NCBI GenBank assembly: GCA_963855995.1
Contig: OY979723.1
Coordinates: 13,716,713 to 13,780,712 of the forward strand
Length of the DNA stretch: 64,000 bases
Origin: Muricea muricata
Lineage: Eukaryota > Cnidaria > Anthozoa > Malacalcyonacea > Plexauridae
Direction: 5' to 3'
Shown here: piece after piece, positions 26,327-38,679 of the stretch
Layout: each line of letters opens with the position of its first letter
How positions within the stretch are numbered: the stretch's first letter is position 1
Translations under genes and position numbers: made by a program
Notes under the pieces: model-generated
Database searches by the model: none
The model's input: the letters and a program-made list of their open reading frames with translations, nothing else
Told to the model about the DNA's origin: nothing

Positions 26327-27483
26327 TTAAAAAATTTCAGGTATATTTTTATTGCCGATACATGATCATCTATCGCACCTATTAATCCGCACTAAAAGTC
26401 CGAAAGATAAACTGGACAGTACAAAACACAATTGCAACAGAATGTATTTAACGTTACTTCTTGTTACATTACGTTAATTTTACAGTACTTTTATGGACAT
26501 TGTTTATGTCGTATATATTATCTCTTCTGCTCTAGCTGCTAATAAATAAATATATATGTATATATTGTACATTATCAATAACTTATAGTATTAGTATGTA
26601 CGAAGTTTTTTTATTTCACAACCTCAACTTGACTTTATATTCATGGTCAGAGGTGTAACAGGAGCAATAATTTGGGGGGTGGGGTGTATTTATAAATTCG
26701 CGGGCTGTCTAATGAATTCCTTTTAAAGTCCTATTGATTTCAAAAAGAATTCATCGAAACGTGAATATACAAATACTCCCCCACCCATTAACGCCCTAGT
26801 TACCGCCTTGTTCACGGTGACATTCGTTGGAGGAATCGAGAACGTCGCTCCTGAATGCCTTTGTTCTCTTTCGCTATATGAAAAGATAAAAGCATCACTT
26901 AGTTTTTTAAAATAGCAAGTTCGTCAGTTAGTACTTAATCACACTCAGTCTGTAAAGCTCTAGGTTCAGTATTCGCTATACTAACTTGCACTACGTCTGT
27001 TTTTCAAGCTGTCCTTTCAATTCTTAGGATTTTCTTTCGTTTCCAGCATAAAATACACCGGTTCATCTGCAATTTCTGCAAGGGAAAATGACTAAACATG
27101 ACGTAATGTTGGAGTGTTTTGTGTTTAGAGTTGTTGGAGTGCTGGGGTATTTATTGCTACGACTTCATGTCCGCCATGTTATTTACCAGGACAAGAATTT
27201 TAGATAAATTCTTTTGAAAGGTATACAAACCAATATGACCGTCAACTTCGTTGTGGTTTTAAAGTGAAAACGCTTTATATTCACATGTACCAAATTTCAT
27301 TGTGTTTGCGTACCTTCAAAATCGTGCTTTTTCGTGCAATCCTATAAAAGAATGGAGTACGTTTGTGAGATCGCTTGAATATTCATTATTATGGGTCCAG
27401 ATCGAAGTGTGCTTAGGTCACAGACGGCGGTAAAGACTGGAAACTCAGGAATTCTACCACGTCTTATTCTACGAAGGTCTTAC

Positions 27484-30400
27484 CATGTTGTTGTCACTCT
27501 CTGTTGGTTGCAACGTTTGATACGGTCTGTCTTCATCTTCATTGACTACTTCTGTAAGACAACGGTGTTGGAACATGAATTGTGATGTTATAACCATTTG
27601 ATGGGTAGTAGTAAGAGAAACATGCGTAAGCTTAGCAGTCGACACTTCAATCAATAGCTATACCTTCGAAGCAATGGTTTAAGTCCTCGGTACACTCCTA
27701 GAATAAATGAAATATTTAAAGTTAGGAGAAATGGGAAAACATTGGGTGGTGTGTCACTTCTCTCTTCTTTTCTTGTTTCCTTATAGAGTTGTAAGAGGGG
27801 TCAAATGCTCATATGTTTATCAAGTGCTCATTACATTTGTCGAGCCGTGTTTCTTCATGCGTGCAAAGTGTTGTCATGCCATGAATCAAGGCACGAACAT
27901 ACTCTTCAAACTTAGACTAAGTACGTATGTAGTACGACGAGGAACTGTAGCAGCGATGTGCTGCACTATCTCATCGTTGTTGTTTAGGGATGAGTAGTTT
28001 CTCAGTGTCATGAGTCAAGGCACGGACTTGGTCTTCAAACTTAGAGTAGGTATGCAGTACTACGAGGTACTGCTGCAGCGATGTGCTGCAATATCTCATA
28101 GTTATTGTTTTGGGATGAATAGTTTCGTCAGTGTCATGCATCGGGAGCAATGACATGCTTTTCAAACATTTGAGAGCATGCAGTACTTCCCTTGCAATGT
28201 AGCTACATTATCTCGTAGTTGTGTTTTCGGACGAATATTGTTTACCGAGCATTCAAAGAAGTTTATACCTTGTGAGCTCTTTTACATCTTGGTTGTAATT
28301 TCATGTATGGGTCTTCATCTGGGTTTCTTGCTGCGAGGAAAGTATAACCCGACGCGTCGCAAGCAACATTTGTTGAGAGATCAACAATACGATATGGCAC
28401 ACTGTCCTCTTCCTCTACAGAAGGAAAATAGATTATGTAGAATAATGCTTCAGCCGTTCTTTCAAACTTCGTTATTATCGCTGTATATGTTAGATAATGA
28501 TATAGAGAGTCAGAACAGGGGCTGGTTGTTCGAGTGTCGGATAGCGCTATCAATTAGATAGTAGTTTCAGCCGTTGTAAAATGCTCAAAAGACTGTAAGA
28601 TTGCAGATGTGGGTCTAAAAATTGGTGAAAAGAAGGTTCAATTTAAAAATATTACAAGGACTTATTTTGGGAAGCTTGTATACAGCCATGCATATACTTA
28701 CCGTCGATGTAACCAAATTCTGGGCTTTGTTCTGCTTCATCAGATTTTCTGTGGGAAATTTTGAAAAAGGTGTAATTTATTTTTATGAACGATGTACACA
28801 GATTAACACAAGTATAGTTTATACATTTTGCATAGTTTGCTCGTTTGATGCGCATTTTAGATCGTCGCAAAATTCACAAATGTAAACACGAGCTAAGAAT
28901 TCTCTCTACTTACTTTTTTGATCTTCTTCGTCGACAGCGAATCCAACCACACAAAGCAACAGCAAAAACCATAGTACCAAGAGCAATACTAAGGCCAAGA
29001 ACTAATCTGTTTGGTGACTGTTGTCTATTATCCTGATGTTTTTCTTTCTGAAACGAAGTGAAACGCGTATCAGATATGATTCAGTGCCGCACGAAGTGAT
29101 GACGTCAGTTTGGTTCCGGTTTCCCGCTGTGGCGACGCTATGTCACAAGCCTGAACGTCCGTCTCTTCTCCGAGAAATAAAATCCGACCTACCGACTCTA
29201 TTTTTCCATGAATTTAGTAGAATTTACTGTGGAATTTATCAAGGATATTACAATATTCACGATACAATACAAAAATTTACAATAAAATGTTATCTAAACT
29301 TAAAACCGGTGACAAGGAATTCTAATAAAGAAACCGTGTATTCACTCACACGTGTGAGAAGGAGAAAATCCCCGATTTTTACGACAACTGGGAATCAGGT
29401 ATTTAGTAAGAATTTGTCAACCAGCATGACTCACTTGACTTAATACAATACATGTAAGATTAATTAGCCACTGGGACATACTATCATACACCTATACATT
29501 TACTGCTGTGATGTACCACGCTTGAATTTATTCATTTGAAATTCCAAAAGACTTGAACAAGAAAAACACCATCAAATAACGACATAAAATCATATTGTCG
29601 CTTACTTGTTTCGATGGAGGAATCGTGAAGTGGCTATCTGTGATTCTCTGTGATGGTGACAATGTCGTTAATGTTAATGACGCTGATGACGATGTCGATG
29701 ATAATGACGGTGTAGAGTTGGAACCTGGTGTTAAATCTGAAATGAAAATATACAAGAGATGCGAGAAGTATAAATTAGGTATTGGCAGACAAAATTCTGA
29801 AAAGTCCAGACGATAATTATGGTAAACTTTCTGCTCTCTCAAGTAATAGAAGCTTCAAAATCAATTGATAAACACTACATGTAAAAGCACATGAAAAACC
29901 GCAAATCATAAAAATAACAAGAATTTCTTCCTCGAGAAATGACGTCATTTTAATTCGTAATTCTCTGTATGAAAATAGCGAAGCTGTTTGTGACGTCATT
30001 TTGTTAGCTACTCCAAATACGTTGAAAACAAAATCTAGCTTACGGAAACTGGCTGTCTGTATAGAATTTCAATAAATAGGTAAACTTCCTTGACTCCCAC
30101 GAGCATATTATTACTTTTGAAGTTTTTAAATGATTTATTAATGAGTATTCGAATACATATTTAATACTTACTTAAGCGTCTTTGACTTCGTTTATAAATA
30201 ACGTAATATCGGGTTTTTTTGCATACGAAGCTCACCAATACAGGATTTAAACTGTTTTTACGCACATTTTCATCACACTAGAGGCAGAAGGAAAAAAAAA
30301 AGTGAGGTGCATTTGTTAGTGTACGCAGCAGAAAAATCTCGAACTAACGTACGTTGCCATTGTAGGTAGTGCAGTAAATAGTACACGAAAAGTATAGTGT

Positions 30401-32347
30401 ATTCTTTTACTGCTCTAAAGTACTACTCTGGGAAAGATAGTTCGGAGGAAGGGCGTTCGCTCGAAACATCGATTTTAACTTAATCGTTTCAGGTAGTGAA
30501 AAAACCTGGGGCCGGTTGTTTGAAGCCAGTTTAGCGTAAACGATGGATAAGTCAAAATTAAATAACACCCTTACATCACTCGTTAAACAGCTAACTCAAA
30601 TATTTTGTAGTAAATATGTCGTTGTAAGCATTATCACTCTATTAAGGTTCAAAACTTTTAGTTTAGTTGTTGAATGAATCTATAAACTTGGCTTCTATCT
30701 TGAGCTTAACCACCGTTTAAGCTAAACGGGCTTCGAACAACCGGCCCCTGTATCTTTCGTATTCTATTAACTGCACTACCTACACTGGCAACGTTATGTC
30801 CCCCTGTTTATATCCAGCAGGACTTGATTTGACTACCATGTCAACAAGTGATCCGTCCCCGTCCTAAACTCTTAGAGTGAAGATAAACCAAGATCAGTGG
30901 GTAGCCTGGGTTTTAGAAATAGCCATGAAAAAACCTACCGAGAATTGTCCTGCTGATGGTGTCTTATTGAACCAAGAAAAAGATATAGTGTACTCAGTAA
31001 GTTTTCCTCTCCGATCAATTATGAAAGCTTTTTCTCTGCAGCCTTTCAAGGCAAGTTGTGAGACTCCTTGTGATTCTTTTTTACACTGACATTTGCCTGC
31101 ACAATAGGATAAACATTCAAAACACGTTCCATAACTACGTAATGATTATTTTCTTAGCCTGGGAGCCTCCTTGTAATGTGACAGTTACGTAATGTTATTA
31201 TTGGTTAAGAAATCGCGAAAATCAAGCTCTGCGGCCAAGTGACGTATCAAAAGTATTATATTATCAAGTGACGTATTATAGTTCTAGAGAATTAGAAGAA
31301 TATTGTTCTGGTGGCCTGTGAAAATCAGATTTGCAACTAACAATATTTGGGGAATGTAGCTACTGCCTCAGGGCAAAGAACCTCCCAGAGGCTTTAAATT
31401 TGTGCCAAACGCCCAACCTGGTTGCCACAAACTTGATGTATAACAATATAATAACATTCAGTAGCAATATTTCAGCAGTTTTTCTCTTTACTTTTATGGC
31501 GGGTTGGGCTTAATAAGGTACCCAGCGAAATTTGAAATAATACCAACGGGAACGTTCTCAACGCATGTTTGAGTTTTTCAAAGATCGTTAGAAAGAATCC
31601 TATTTCAGTTAGATGGTTCGTCTTGAAGGATAAATATAGCAGAACGAGGATATTTCGAGGCTATAATTTGTCCGTAAAGAAAGAAATAAAAAACCCAATC
31701 CCAATTATTTGAGCTTAATTAACTGCATGTAATGCGATACCCCCGTTTTGTCTGCCTAGCACTGCGCCATAAACAATGAATATGTTGATCGAGCAAGAAA
31801 GACGCTACTAGTTATAGCCAAGTTGAAATTTAGAACATTTGCTTGTATAATAATTCAACATATTTTGATGATACAATTTGTCAAATCCTCAATAGAAATG
31901 GCAGAACTCACTACAACTCAGTTAACTCTGAACGGTAAATTGCTACGTTTCTGTAATCTTAATCCAAATCATTGCCACGTACGATTCTCAAATTGCCTAA
32001 GCTTTTTCTGTTTGTATGTACATTTGAACTTTATAAAGTATGTCCACATGTCGATTTTTCTTCATTACACAATACATTGTTTATTTTGATTGCTATACTG
32101 CGACCTCTCTATGTGCTGTGTAATTTAGATAAAACAATTAATATTTAACACGACGAAACAATATCAATTAAATCAGGTCATAGTAAAAACGCATTGTCGG
32201 GCAAGATTCGCTCCATTTGGTATACTTACAACGAGCCAGCCATTTTGTTAGAGTCTTTTCGTTCTTTGGACTAGCAGCGGAACTACGGACAACGACCACA
32301 AACCAGAAATACGCTAGCAATAACAAAAGCCACTCGTGCGAGTGCAT
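27484..32347 (-). CDS. R2: mini-receptor with Ser/Thr stalk and ITIM-like tail
   Basis: Exons: 32347-32230 (signal peptide; MHSHEWLLLLLAYFWFVVVV), 29736-29606 (Ser/Thr-rich stalk), 29047-28914 (membrane span LGLSIALGTMVFAVALCGW, then IRCRRRRS), 28748-28702, 28414-28269 and 27551-27484. Phases fit if the signal exon joins the stalk directly; an ectodomain exon between them is possible but none was found. Exon 28414-28269 holds VPYRIV and SGYTFL, both matching the ITIM consensus, 16 residues apart. It aligns with the 146-nt tail exon of R1 (PYMKLQP against PYWSLQK). Exon 27551-27484 has the same phases and a similar PYQTLQP, so the two may be alternative exons. The terminal exon was not found; the start given is the end of the last exon seen. 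Confidence 0.6.
27845..28230. repeat. Three tandem ~128-bp units between R2 tail exons
   Basis: CTTCAAAC near 27904 and 28033 and TTTCAAAC near 28160, each in a context of CAGTACTACGAGG and GATGTGCTGCA-type sequence, mark three diverged copies. The units lie between the two similar tail exons of R2. Whether they contain a small exon could not be settled. Confidence 0.6.
30349..30797. repeat. Foldback element, ~450 bp
   Basis: Outer inverted arms contain TTGCCATTGTAGGTAGTGCA (about 30353) and its near-complement ending near 30793. Inner arms start GGGGCCGGTTGTTTGAAGCC (about 30508) and return inverted near 30700-30749. It lies between the first two R2 exons. Confidence 0.8.
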
Positions 32348-33698
32348 AATAAATTCTCTGGAACTGTACTTCTTTGTACTTTAAATTGTTTCCAATTTAA
32401 TTAAGTGTTTATCGATGTAGACGTGAGGAACAAAATGAATGTTCTCTGTGGTGTCTTGGTAGATCTTGCAGTGACTGATCCAAAGGCTTTCCACAATAAT
32501 ATACCTGCTTCCAAGTACTATAGTCCAAAAAGACGAGGAAATGAAATATATGTAATATATGGCACTTGAGACCATGCAACTTCTCGTGTGTCGCGAGTCG
32601 TGGGTATGATATCGTGTTTAGTGGAAAATATATACATGACGATTTTTAGAATGTCTCGCATTTATCAAGTGGTTAATAACGAACACTGCCTAATATGGTC
32701 ACAGTACCCTCCTGCGGGGTTGGGGGGGGGGGGGATTGTTCAAAAGCCGGTTAGCTTTGCCATGGGTTAACCCAATATTGAAAAGAAATTTCCTAGCAGT
32801 TTTTATAAACGTAAAAATGTTCCTCGAGAAACCTCGTCCAAATCAATAGTTGTTTTGATTTCTAAAGTTTTAAATTAGACGGATGTACAGGAATACAAAC
32901 GAAGACAGTGTGTGTTAAGTTATAACCCAGGTTACCGTAAATCCAGCTTTGAACAACAGCCCCCCCCCCCCCTTCCCCGCAAATTCATTCACATTTATAG
33001 CCAATGACGTTCTAGCCACGACGCACGACTCTCTACCAACACTCCAATTCAAGACGGCAAGATGACTCACTGAAGTGACCTGTTGCTAAAGCGAACAGCG
33101 GGAAGAGGCTTGGCTGCGTGGGTGATTTGTTTCCTTTGTGTCGTCATTTCGTGTTGTTTACCCTACGAACGCCAATTAATTTAATCAAACTGCCGTAATC
33201 ATAGAATTTGGCTCGAAATGCCATAAAAGGTCGTTTGAAATGAAGGCGTAATATCCCTTTCAGCACGCTATGTACCGTTCACTCATCCTGTATGGGAACA
33301 TAAATTGCATCAAAAACTCAACATGAGGTTCGTTTAGTCGACTTCTTAGTCATGGTGGATCTGCGCCTTGAAAACGCCAGAAAACTAAACGCTCTACCCA
33401 ATTAAAAACTCCAAAAAACATGAATCACGCTTGTGCTATATAACTATATTCCTTATATTGAAGGTTTAACGTGGTTAAGTGTTAAATTATTCTAAGGCAT
33501 TTCAAGTGTTACCTAATTTAACTGAGGCTTCACCTCAACGCCTCCACATGTTACGCTATTTCGTGCAAGTAATATTACATGTATACTTGACTTGTTTATG
33601 TACAGCTGAACAATTTGTGTAAGGCTTGTTAAATAAGTTGCTTTCGTAAAAAAATAGCATATACAACTAATTCCATTGATAAAGACTTTATCTGACGT
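32348..33698. other. Intergenic region between R2 and R3
   Basis: No exon supported. A run of about a dozen G near 32720-32733 and a C run near 32961-32972 are the only low-complexity features. Confidence 0.5.
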
Positions 33699-36600
33699 CT
33701 AAGGCAGTACCTCAAGGTACACACACTCAGGATCACAATAGTTATCAATACTTTCATAGGTTGAATTGGCCACAGTGTTGGTATACTCTAATTCCGGTGC
33801 CACACGAATATTTTCCGTTTCGGGTGGAAAATAATTGTTTTCAAGTGGAACGTTTTCGGTTATAGGGGAGTCGTAGTGGGATTGTGGTGGGGTATTTAAG
33901 GTTTGTTGTGGATGTTCTTTTGTTGATGTTGGTAACGAGGGAAGTCTTTCCTTGCGGCTCTTTCGTCTTGAGTCATTCGTGGTTTTCTTGGCTATCTCGT
34001 GCCAGACAGGGTTACCAAAGTCTAGTAGAGTAAGAAATCAGAAATCAATAACCAATTTGTTTGGTTTACTTACTTTACTTGTGGTGCTTAGTTTATAAAA
34101 ATATATACAGCGCTAAAACCAGCTATGCTGAATTGGATATGTCTGATTAAATATTGTCATCATCATTAACGGACTTTGACAGAGATAACCAACACAATGA
34201 CCATTACATGAGCACTGCAGAGCTAAGGCGTGCTGAGGCCATTTTCGGGAAAGGGGTATATCTCTACAGATACCGGACCAAATCAATCCTGAGATTTATA
34301 AAAACAAAGACAGTGTACTTACTGGTATTTTGCGCCTGTGTATTCAACACTATTTTTGCCCTTGTAATCTTTTTGAAATAAAGCGCAGCTAATACGCCAA
34401 ACGCAATAATACATAAGATACAAGCAAACGTCGTGAAAATGTACACTGGTATAATTTCTTTACGATCATTCTCTTTCTTGTTAGGGGCTTGATCTGATTC
34501 AGAACTGCTACTGGTCAACTGAGTTGGAAGACTTTTCGACGAAGAAGGTAGGTTGTTTGTATATCTGTTTCTTTGTGTACCACTTGAGGCAGAAACATGT
34601 GACATGGGTGTGGCTGTGGTGGGCTCATTTGTCAGTGTCATTGTATCACTCGGACATAATACCGATGTCTATAAAAATTGAAGAAAAGAATCGTTCTAAT
34701 GTTGTTACAAAACAATTTGTTAATTCCAAAGATAAGTAGCATCATATTTTCAAAATTTATTTCGACGTCTTGTCTAAGTTACAGCTATCATGAGGAAATG
34801 AATAATAATGATATTACATATACGTACAATTACATACAGAAGTAACAAGATATGATTAGTTAAAAATTAATAGGTCTTTCGAAGCTTTAGTTCCATGGTT
34901 AAGCGACGGTTTCTGTCTATTTGTAGCAATATATACTGTTGTTCAAAACGTATTAGAGACCAGTGGGTTCATTTATCAGTTATTTTAGTGTTAGTAAATT
35001 TGAATCTACTCACTACTACCAAGTCAACATTTTATACTAAATATTTTGCACGATTTTAACTCGACTTCAAAATGGCTTGTAATAAAATAAAGGCGGTAAA
35101 AAGAGAAGGGGCATTGAGGGTAGTTATAAACCAATCAAAGTTAATGTCTTTAAATTACGATAATTAAATGAAGGACCATTGCTCTTAAGAAAGGTAGTTT
35201 CTATCTTTGATGTATACCTATACGGCATCGCTCGGTGTTAAATGAAGGAACTCGCTATGTCGGAACATTTCTTTAATGTCTACCAAATTACTAATGTGGT
35301 AGCCAAGGAGCGTGTGAAAATATCAGTTGCTGGGTTACCATAATGTACAAATTGTATTCCTTCGTTAGTCTTTATAATTTTATAATCATTTTTATAATCA
35401 TATTGTTCACTCCGTGCCGTCAAATTCACTCGCGCTTTGCCATCCATAATAGCACTTATAAATTTCTCGCAAAGAATGCGATGTTCAGTTGACAAGTATG
35501 CTTACCATTGTTTTGTTTTCTTTTTCACGATCTATATGATTGAAAGTAGAACGAGAAACATATTTAGAAGATAAATATAGTGTAGTTCTCAAAATCTCTG
35601 CAATGTCATGGATTAGACACTACGATTCAAGTATTAATTAAGTATTGAATGTTCGTTAATCATTTCTGGACGTTGTACTGATCTCAAGCCTAAAGCCTCA
35701 TCATTATAGCGAAGATAGTTTTTGACTTGTGTTTATTTACCTGCACAAAGGTAACTATCCTCCCAACCAAGTGATTGCTCTGCTTCCATTCTCAGACACT
35801 TCTTTCCATAAATACTCCCAGAATGGGACCACATAAATCTTAAACCTACTTCTTTAGAGATACAAAGAAAATTATCCTTCCAAGAATACGAATTTCTTGT
35901 TTGATTGATCTCAATGCACCGTCGGTTAGCAAAACGTTTTTGTTCAGAGAACCATTTAAGATTTATGTTTCTTCCGTCTTTCTTGGCGCACAAATACGTG
36001 CTGTTCCAGGAAGTTGAAGGGTTAGGCTGGCTGATTGGAGTGCAGCGGTATTTCTTGGAATTCAGTGGTCCAGTTGCAGAAAATTGAAAATCTTCAGGCC
36101 ATTCTAGGAGAGTGAATAACAAAAAAAGTTAAATGGAAGAGTAGATTGATGGTCAAGGAAGGATGTATCGGTGAACTGAGAAACAAGAGTAGGGGCAACA
36201 CTCTTGTATGTCACTGCCTTTCCAGCAGATCCTTCGTTGGAAGTCCTTATAGTGCCACACAGTCCGTGCTATATATAGATCGGTTGCAGTGATAAACTGT
36301 CTGGCAATGTATGATGGGATATTGAAAGATGAGAAGCTGAGGCGCGCTTCTGAAAGAAATTTGCTGTTTTCCTCTCCTCCTGCTTGAAAGCGACTGGGGA
36401 CGAGGCATGGCATGTCATGGAGCCCATCGCTGATTGTACAATAACAACCGCAATCGCAGCAAAATAATAGCCTCCTGTACAATGTGTATGTAAACATATT
36501 TAAGCGTTGCACCTGGCATTGTTCTGTACGCAGAGTATGTTTCTTTTCCGCCACAGAACTTCTCTTCATTTCCGCTGCACGGTATGGAACATGAAAATCT

Positions 36601-38679
36601 TGATTCATTCCAGGACATAGCTTGAGAGTATTCTGAACAAAAACATTGCGTTCCTCGTTTTAACATGGCTACAGAATAACCATAACCTTGGCAGAATCGT
36701 TTGCACATCTCTGGTGTCATTGCACTGCACTGAAATGTGGTTTTTACTGAATCTGTTGTCTCGTTAGGGCTTAAACAACCAATGAAGTCTTTTTCGTTAT
36801 CTGAAAACGAAAAAAGGAAATTTCAAGTCAAATTTTCAGTACTTTTGTATTCAGTAATAAACAATAGTTCGTTACTCGGTACATATGTATTTGTCTAGTT
36901 TGATGCTCGTCGTTTTCAGGTAAATTCTTGCAGCAAAAATCTGCGTACTTACAGTTCTTTCTCGATTTGAAAATGATGGATGAGGTCATTCCTGTACATC
37001 GAATACGGAGGCGAAAAATACGTCCATGAAACCATGAATTTATTGTAGAATTGCTGTAAATCCACTACACAACAGGAATTAGAGGATGAGAAAAACATGA
37101 CTGATTTTAAAGTATTTATGGTGAAATTCTTTTTTTAAAAGAGTAGGGTCTGTGTTTTCAAGTCTATATGCGTACGACGATTTGTTTACCTGAAGACTGG
37201 TGTCATTTCTGATTGCGAACAATTTGTCATCTGACTTTTCCGACAGTGGTGTCCATTTCCCATCCAAACTATCTGACCAGTAGTAAGATGCCTTTGTTAT
37301 CACTTTACATTCTTTCAGCGCTAAGTTTCCTTCTATAGTCACAATCTCACCCAGGGATTTTGGATCAGTTAGTGTTCTTGCGGGTACATTTTTTTGAACA
37401 TCACCATTCCGAAAGAAACGAAATGCACTGCCTGGAAATAAAATCATATTTTGTCGTATTCTGAAGCGTTGGTAATGTCAAAATTGCACTGACTCTCTCA
37501 TCTTCGTAGATATCTCTGTGACGACTTCAACAAAGTTGTAAACAACTCAAATGATAAACTTTATCAGCTTTGATTTGGTTATATCTATCTAAGATTGTAT
37601 GTGATGTTACCCAGGCTGAGTTTTATGTATCGGAAAGGTCGTATGTTCGATCCACTACGTGATCAGACATATTGTTTGCATGTCTGGTGTGGATATAAAC
37701 TCAGAGTATATCATGAGCATATAACATCAGAAGAATCATGATGTCCATGACTATTTCAAGAATGTTTTTAGCAATTGAAATGCAAGATTGATCAACAAGT
37801 TTAATGATATATGTAATTACCATCATGTAGTTAATAATGTGTTATCATTGCGCAATTATTGATTTCATCATTGTCCATTAAAATTGCTAAATTACTGTTT
37901 ACACACAATTAATATTTGACAGCATAATAGAGATATTTCCACTTAAATCGGTATACCAAATATGCATACTTGTTTTGTAATCAGAACCGCTCCTATGCAT
38001 CATGTCAGACCACTATTGGGATGATTGGTATAGTTATAATAATTTAAAATGAATGTAATTCCGAATAAGGAGTGCATATTAATTATACACAAGTTTGAAT
38101 TAAACTGTATATTTCGAATCAAATCAGATTCATCTTCAGCAGAGTTTGCAAGATATCATATCTTGAAAAGGAAAAGGATTATAATAATTTCCCTGTCAAT
38201 ACATAGATATCCACGACTTTAATGGTAAATTATTAAGTTGTTTCAGGGGTCTAGGGCTCGTTTATTATTGATTGGGGGGTATCTGCTACATTGTATAATG
38301 TATAGGTGTGCATTATGTGCGTAAATATGGAATACATGCGTAATTAAACTGCAAATATGATGAGTCGTATGATTTATAGTAATTTACCTGCAAGTGTAGT
38401 TTTATCCGACATACATAACGCCTCAAATACGTTGTACGTGGAAAACTTGAAGTTACATCGGCACAAGCAACAATTTCCGTCGTTCAAACAGCTTGCTTGG
38501 TATTTTGTGCACGTGGCCACACCACAATCTGTGTATGAAGAATACTCTGGATTTTCAAACACATCTCTTGAGCTAAATCTGTACACTCGAGCTACAGTTT
38601 CTTCAGACTTTGTACTTGGAGTCACCATTGTTTGAAGAGTAAATACAATGATGAAGATATCCCAATTGAGCTGCTGCAT
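33699..38679 (-). CDS. R3: receptor with C-W/W-C domain, WSC domain and three-fold repeat
   Basis: Exons: 38679-38388, 37431-37190, 37064-36953, 36800-36513, 36103-35741, 34613-34323, 34021-33699; 1911 nt, 636 residues. Exon 1: leader (DIFIIVFTLQTMV) and CCLCRC...Y...C module. Exons 2-3: one C-W/W-C domain (KECKV, GKWTPL; then WIYSNS, RLRIRC). Exon 4: WSC domain (FIGCLSP, MCKRFCQGYGYSVAML, QCFC, FCGG). Exon 5: three repeats with LC ends. Exon 6: Ser/Thr stalk plus membrane span (VYIFTTFACILCIIAFGVLA). Exon 7: tail with YDSP, YFPP, STYESI (ITIM-like), YCDP and VYLEVL. The acceptor at 34613 (CCACCACAG) was chosen for phase; another at 34668 would need an additional exon. The 35.3-kb frame has the wrong phases. 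WSC domains are put forward as carbohydrate binders; ligand unknown. Confidence 0.78.
35741..36103 (-). other. R3 exon with three ~45-residue repeats
   Basis: Each repeat has a Cys followed by about 10-12 residues, a Trp, then [YF]LC: YRCTPI...SWNSTYLCA, RRCIEI...SWKDNFLCI, KKCLRM...GWEDSYLCA. Linkers carry LKWFSEQ and LRFMWSHSG. The three-fold plan could be a small trefoil-like unit, but I cannot name the family. Phase 1 on both sides. Confidence 0.7.
36513..36800 (-). other. WSC domain exon of R3
   Basis: A single exon, phase 1 on both sides, encodes nearly the whole WSC module: FIGCLSP start, eight cysteines, MTPEMCKRFCQGYGYSVAML, QCFCSEY, IPCSGNEEKFCGG and YSAYRT. It follows the W-C half of the preceding domain and precedes the three-fold repeat exon. 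Confidence 0.85.

Larger units (their letters stand above)
24195..27483. other. Region between R1 and the resolved part of R2
   Basis: No gene could be firmly placed. It holds a dispersed-repeat copy (24720-24928) and an unassigned short frame at 26102-26326. The last coding exon of R2 is probably hidden here or just upstream, because R2 exon 27484-27551 ends in phase 0 without a stop. Confidence 0.4.

Noticed and set aside
28263-28561. Plus-strand frame 28178-28561 as a gene
   Set aside because: Antisense to the R2 ITIM exon, which has proper splice sites, phases and an R1 homologue.
30877-31017. Plus-strand exon candidate with GTAAGT donor (QDQWVAWVLEIAMKK)
   Set aside because: No matching neighbouring exon, acceptor or domain; inside an R2 intron on the other strand.
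35280-35495. Minus-strand frame as an extra R3 exon (DGKARVNLTARSEQ, FVHYG)
   Set aside because: Possible acceptor and donor give phase 0 in and 1 out, whereas the gap between R3 exons needs 1 in and 0 out, or nothing if the 34613 acceptor is used.
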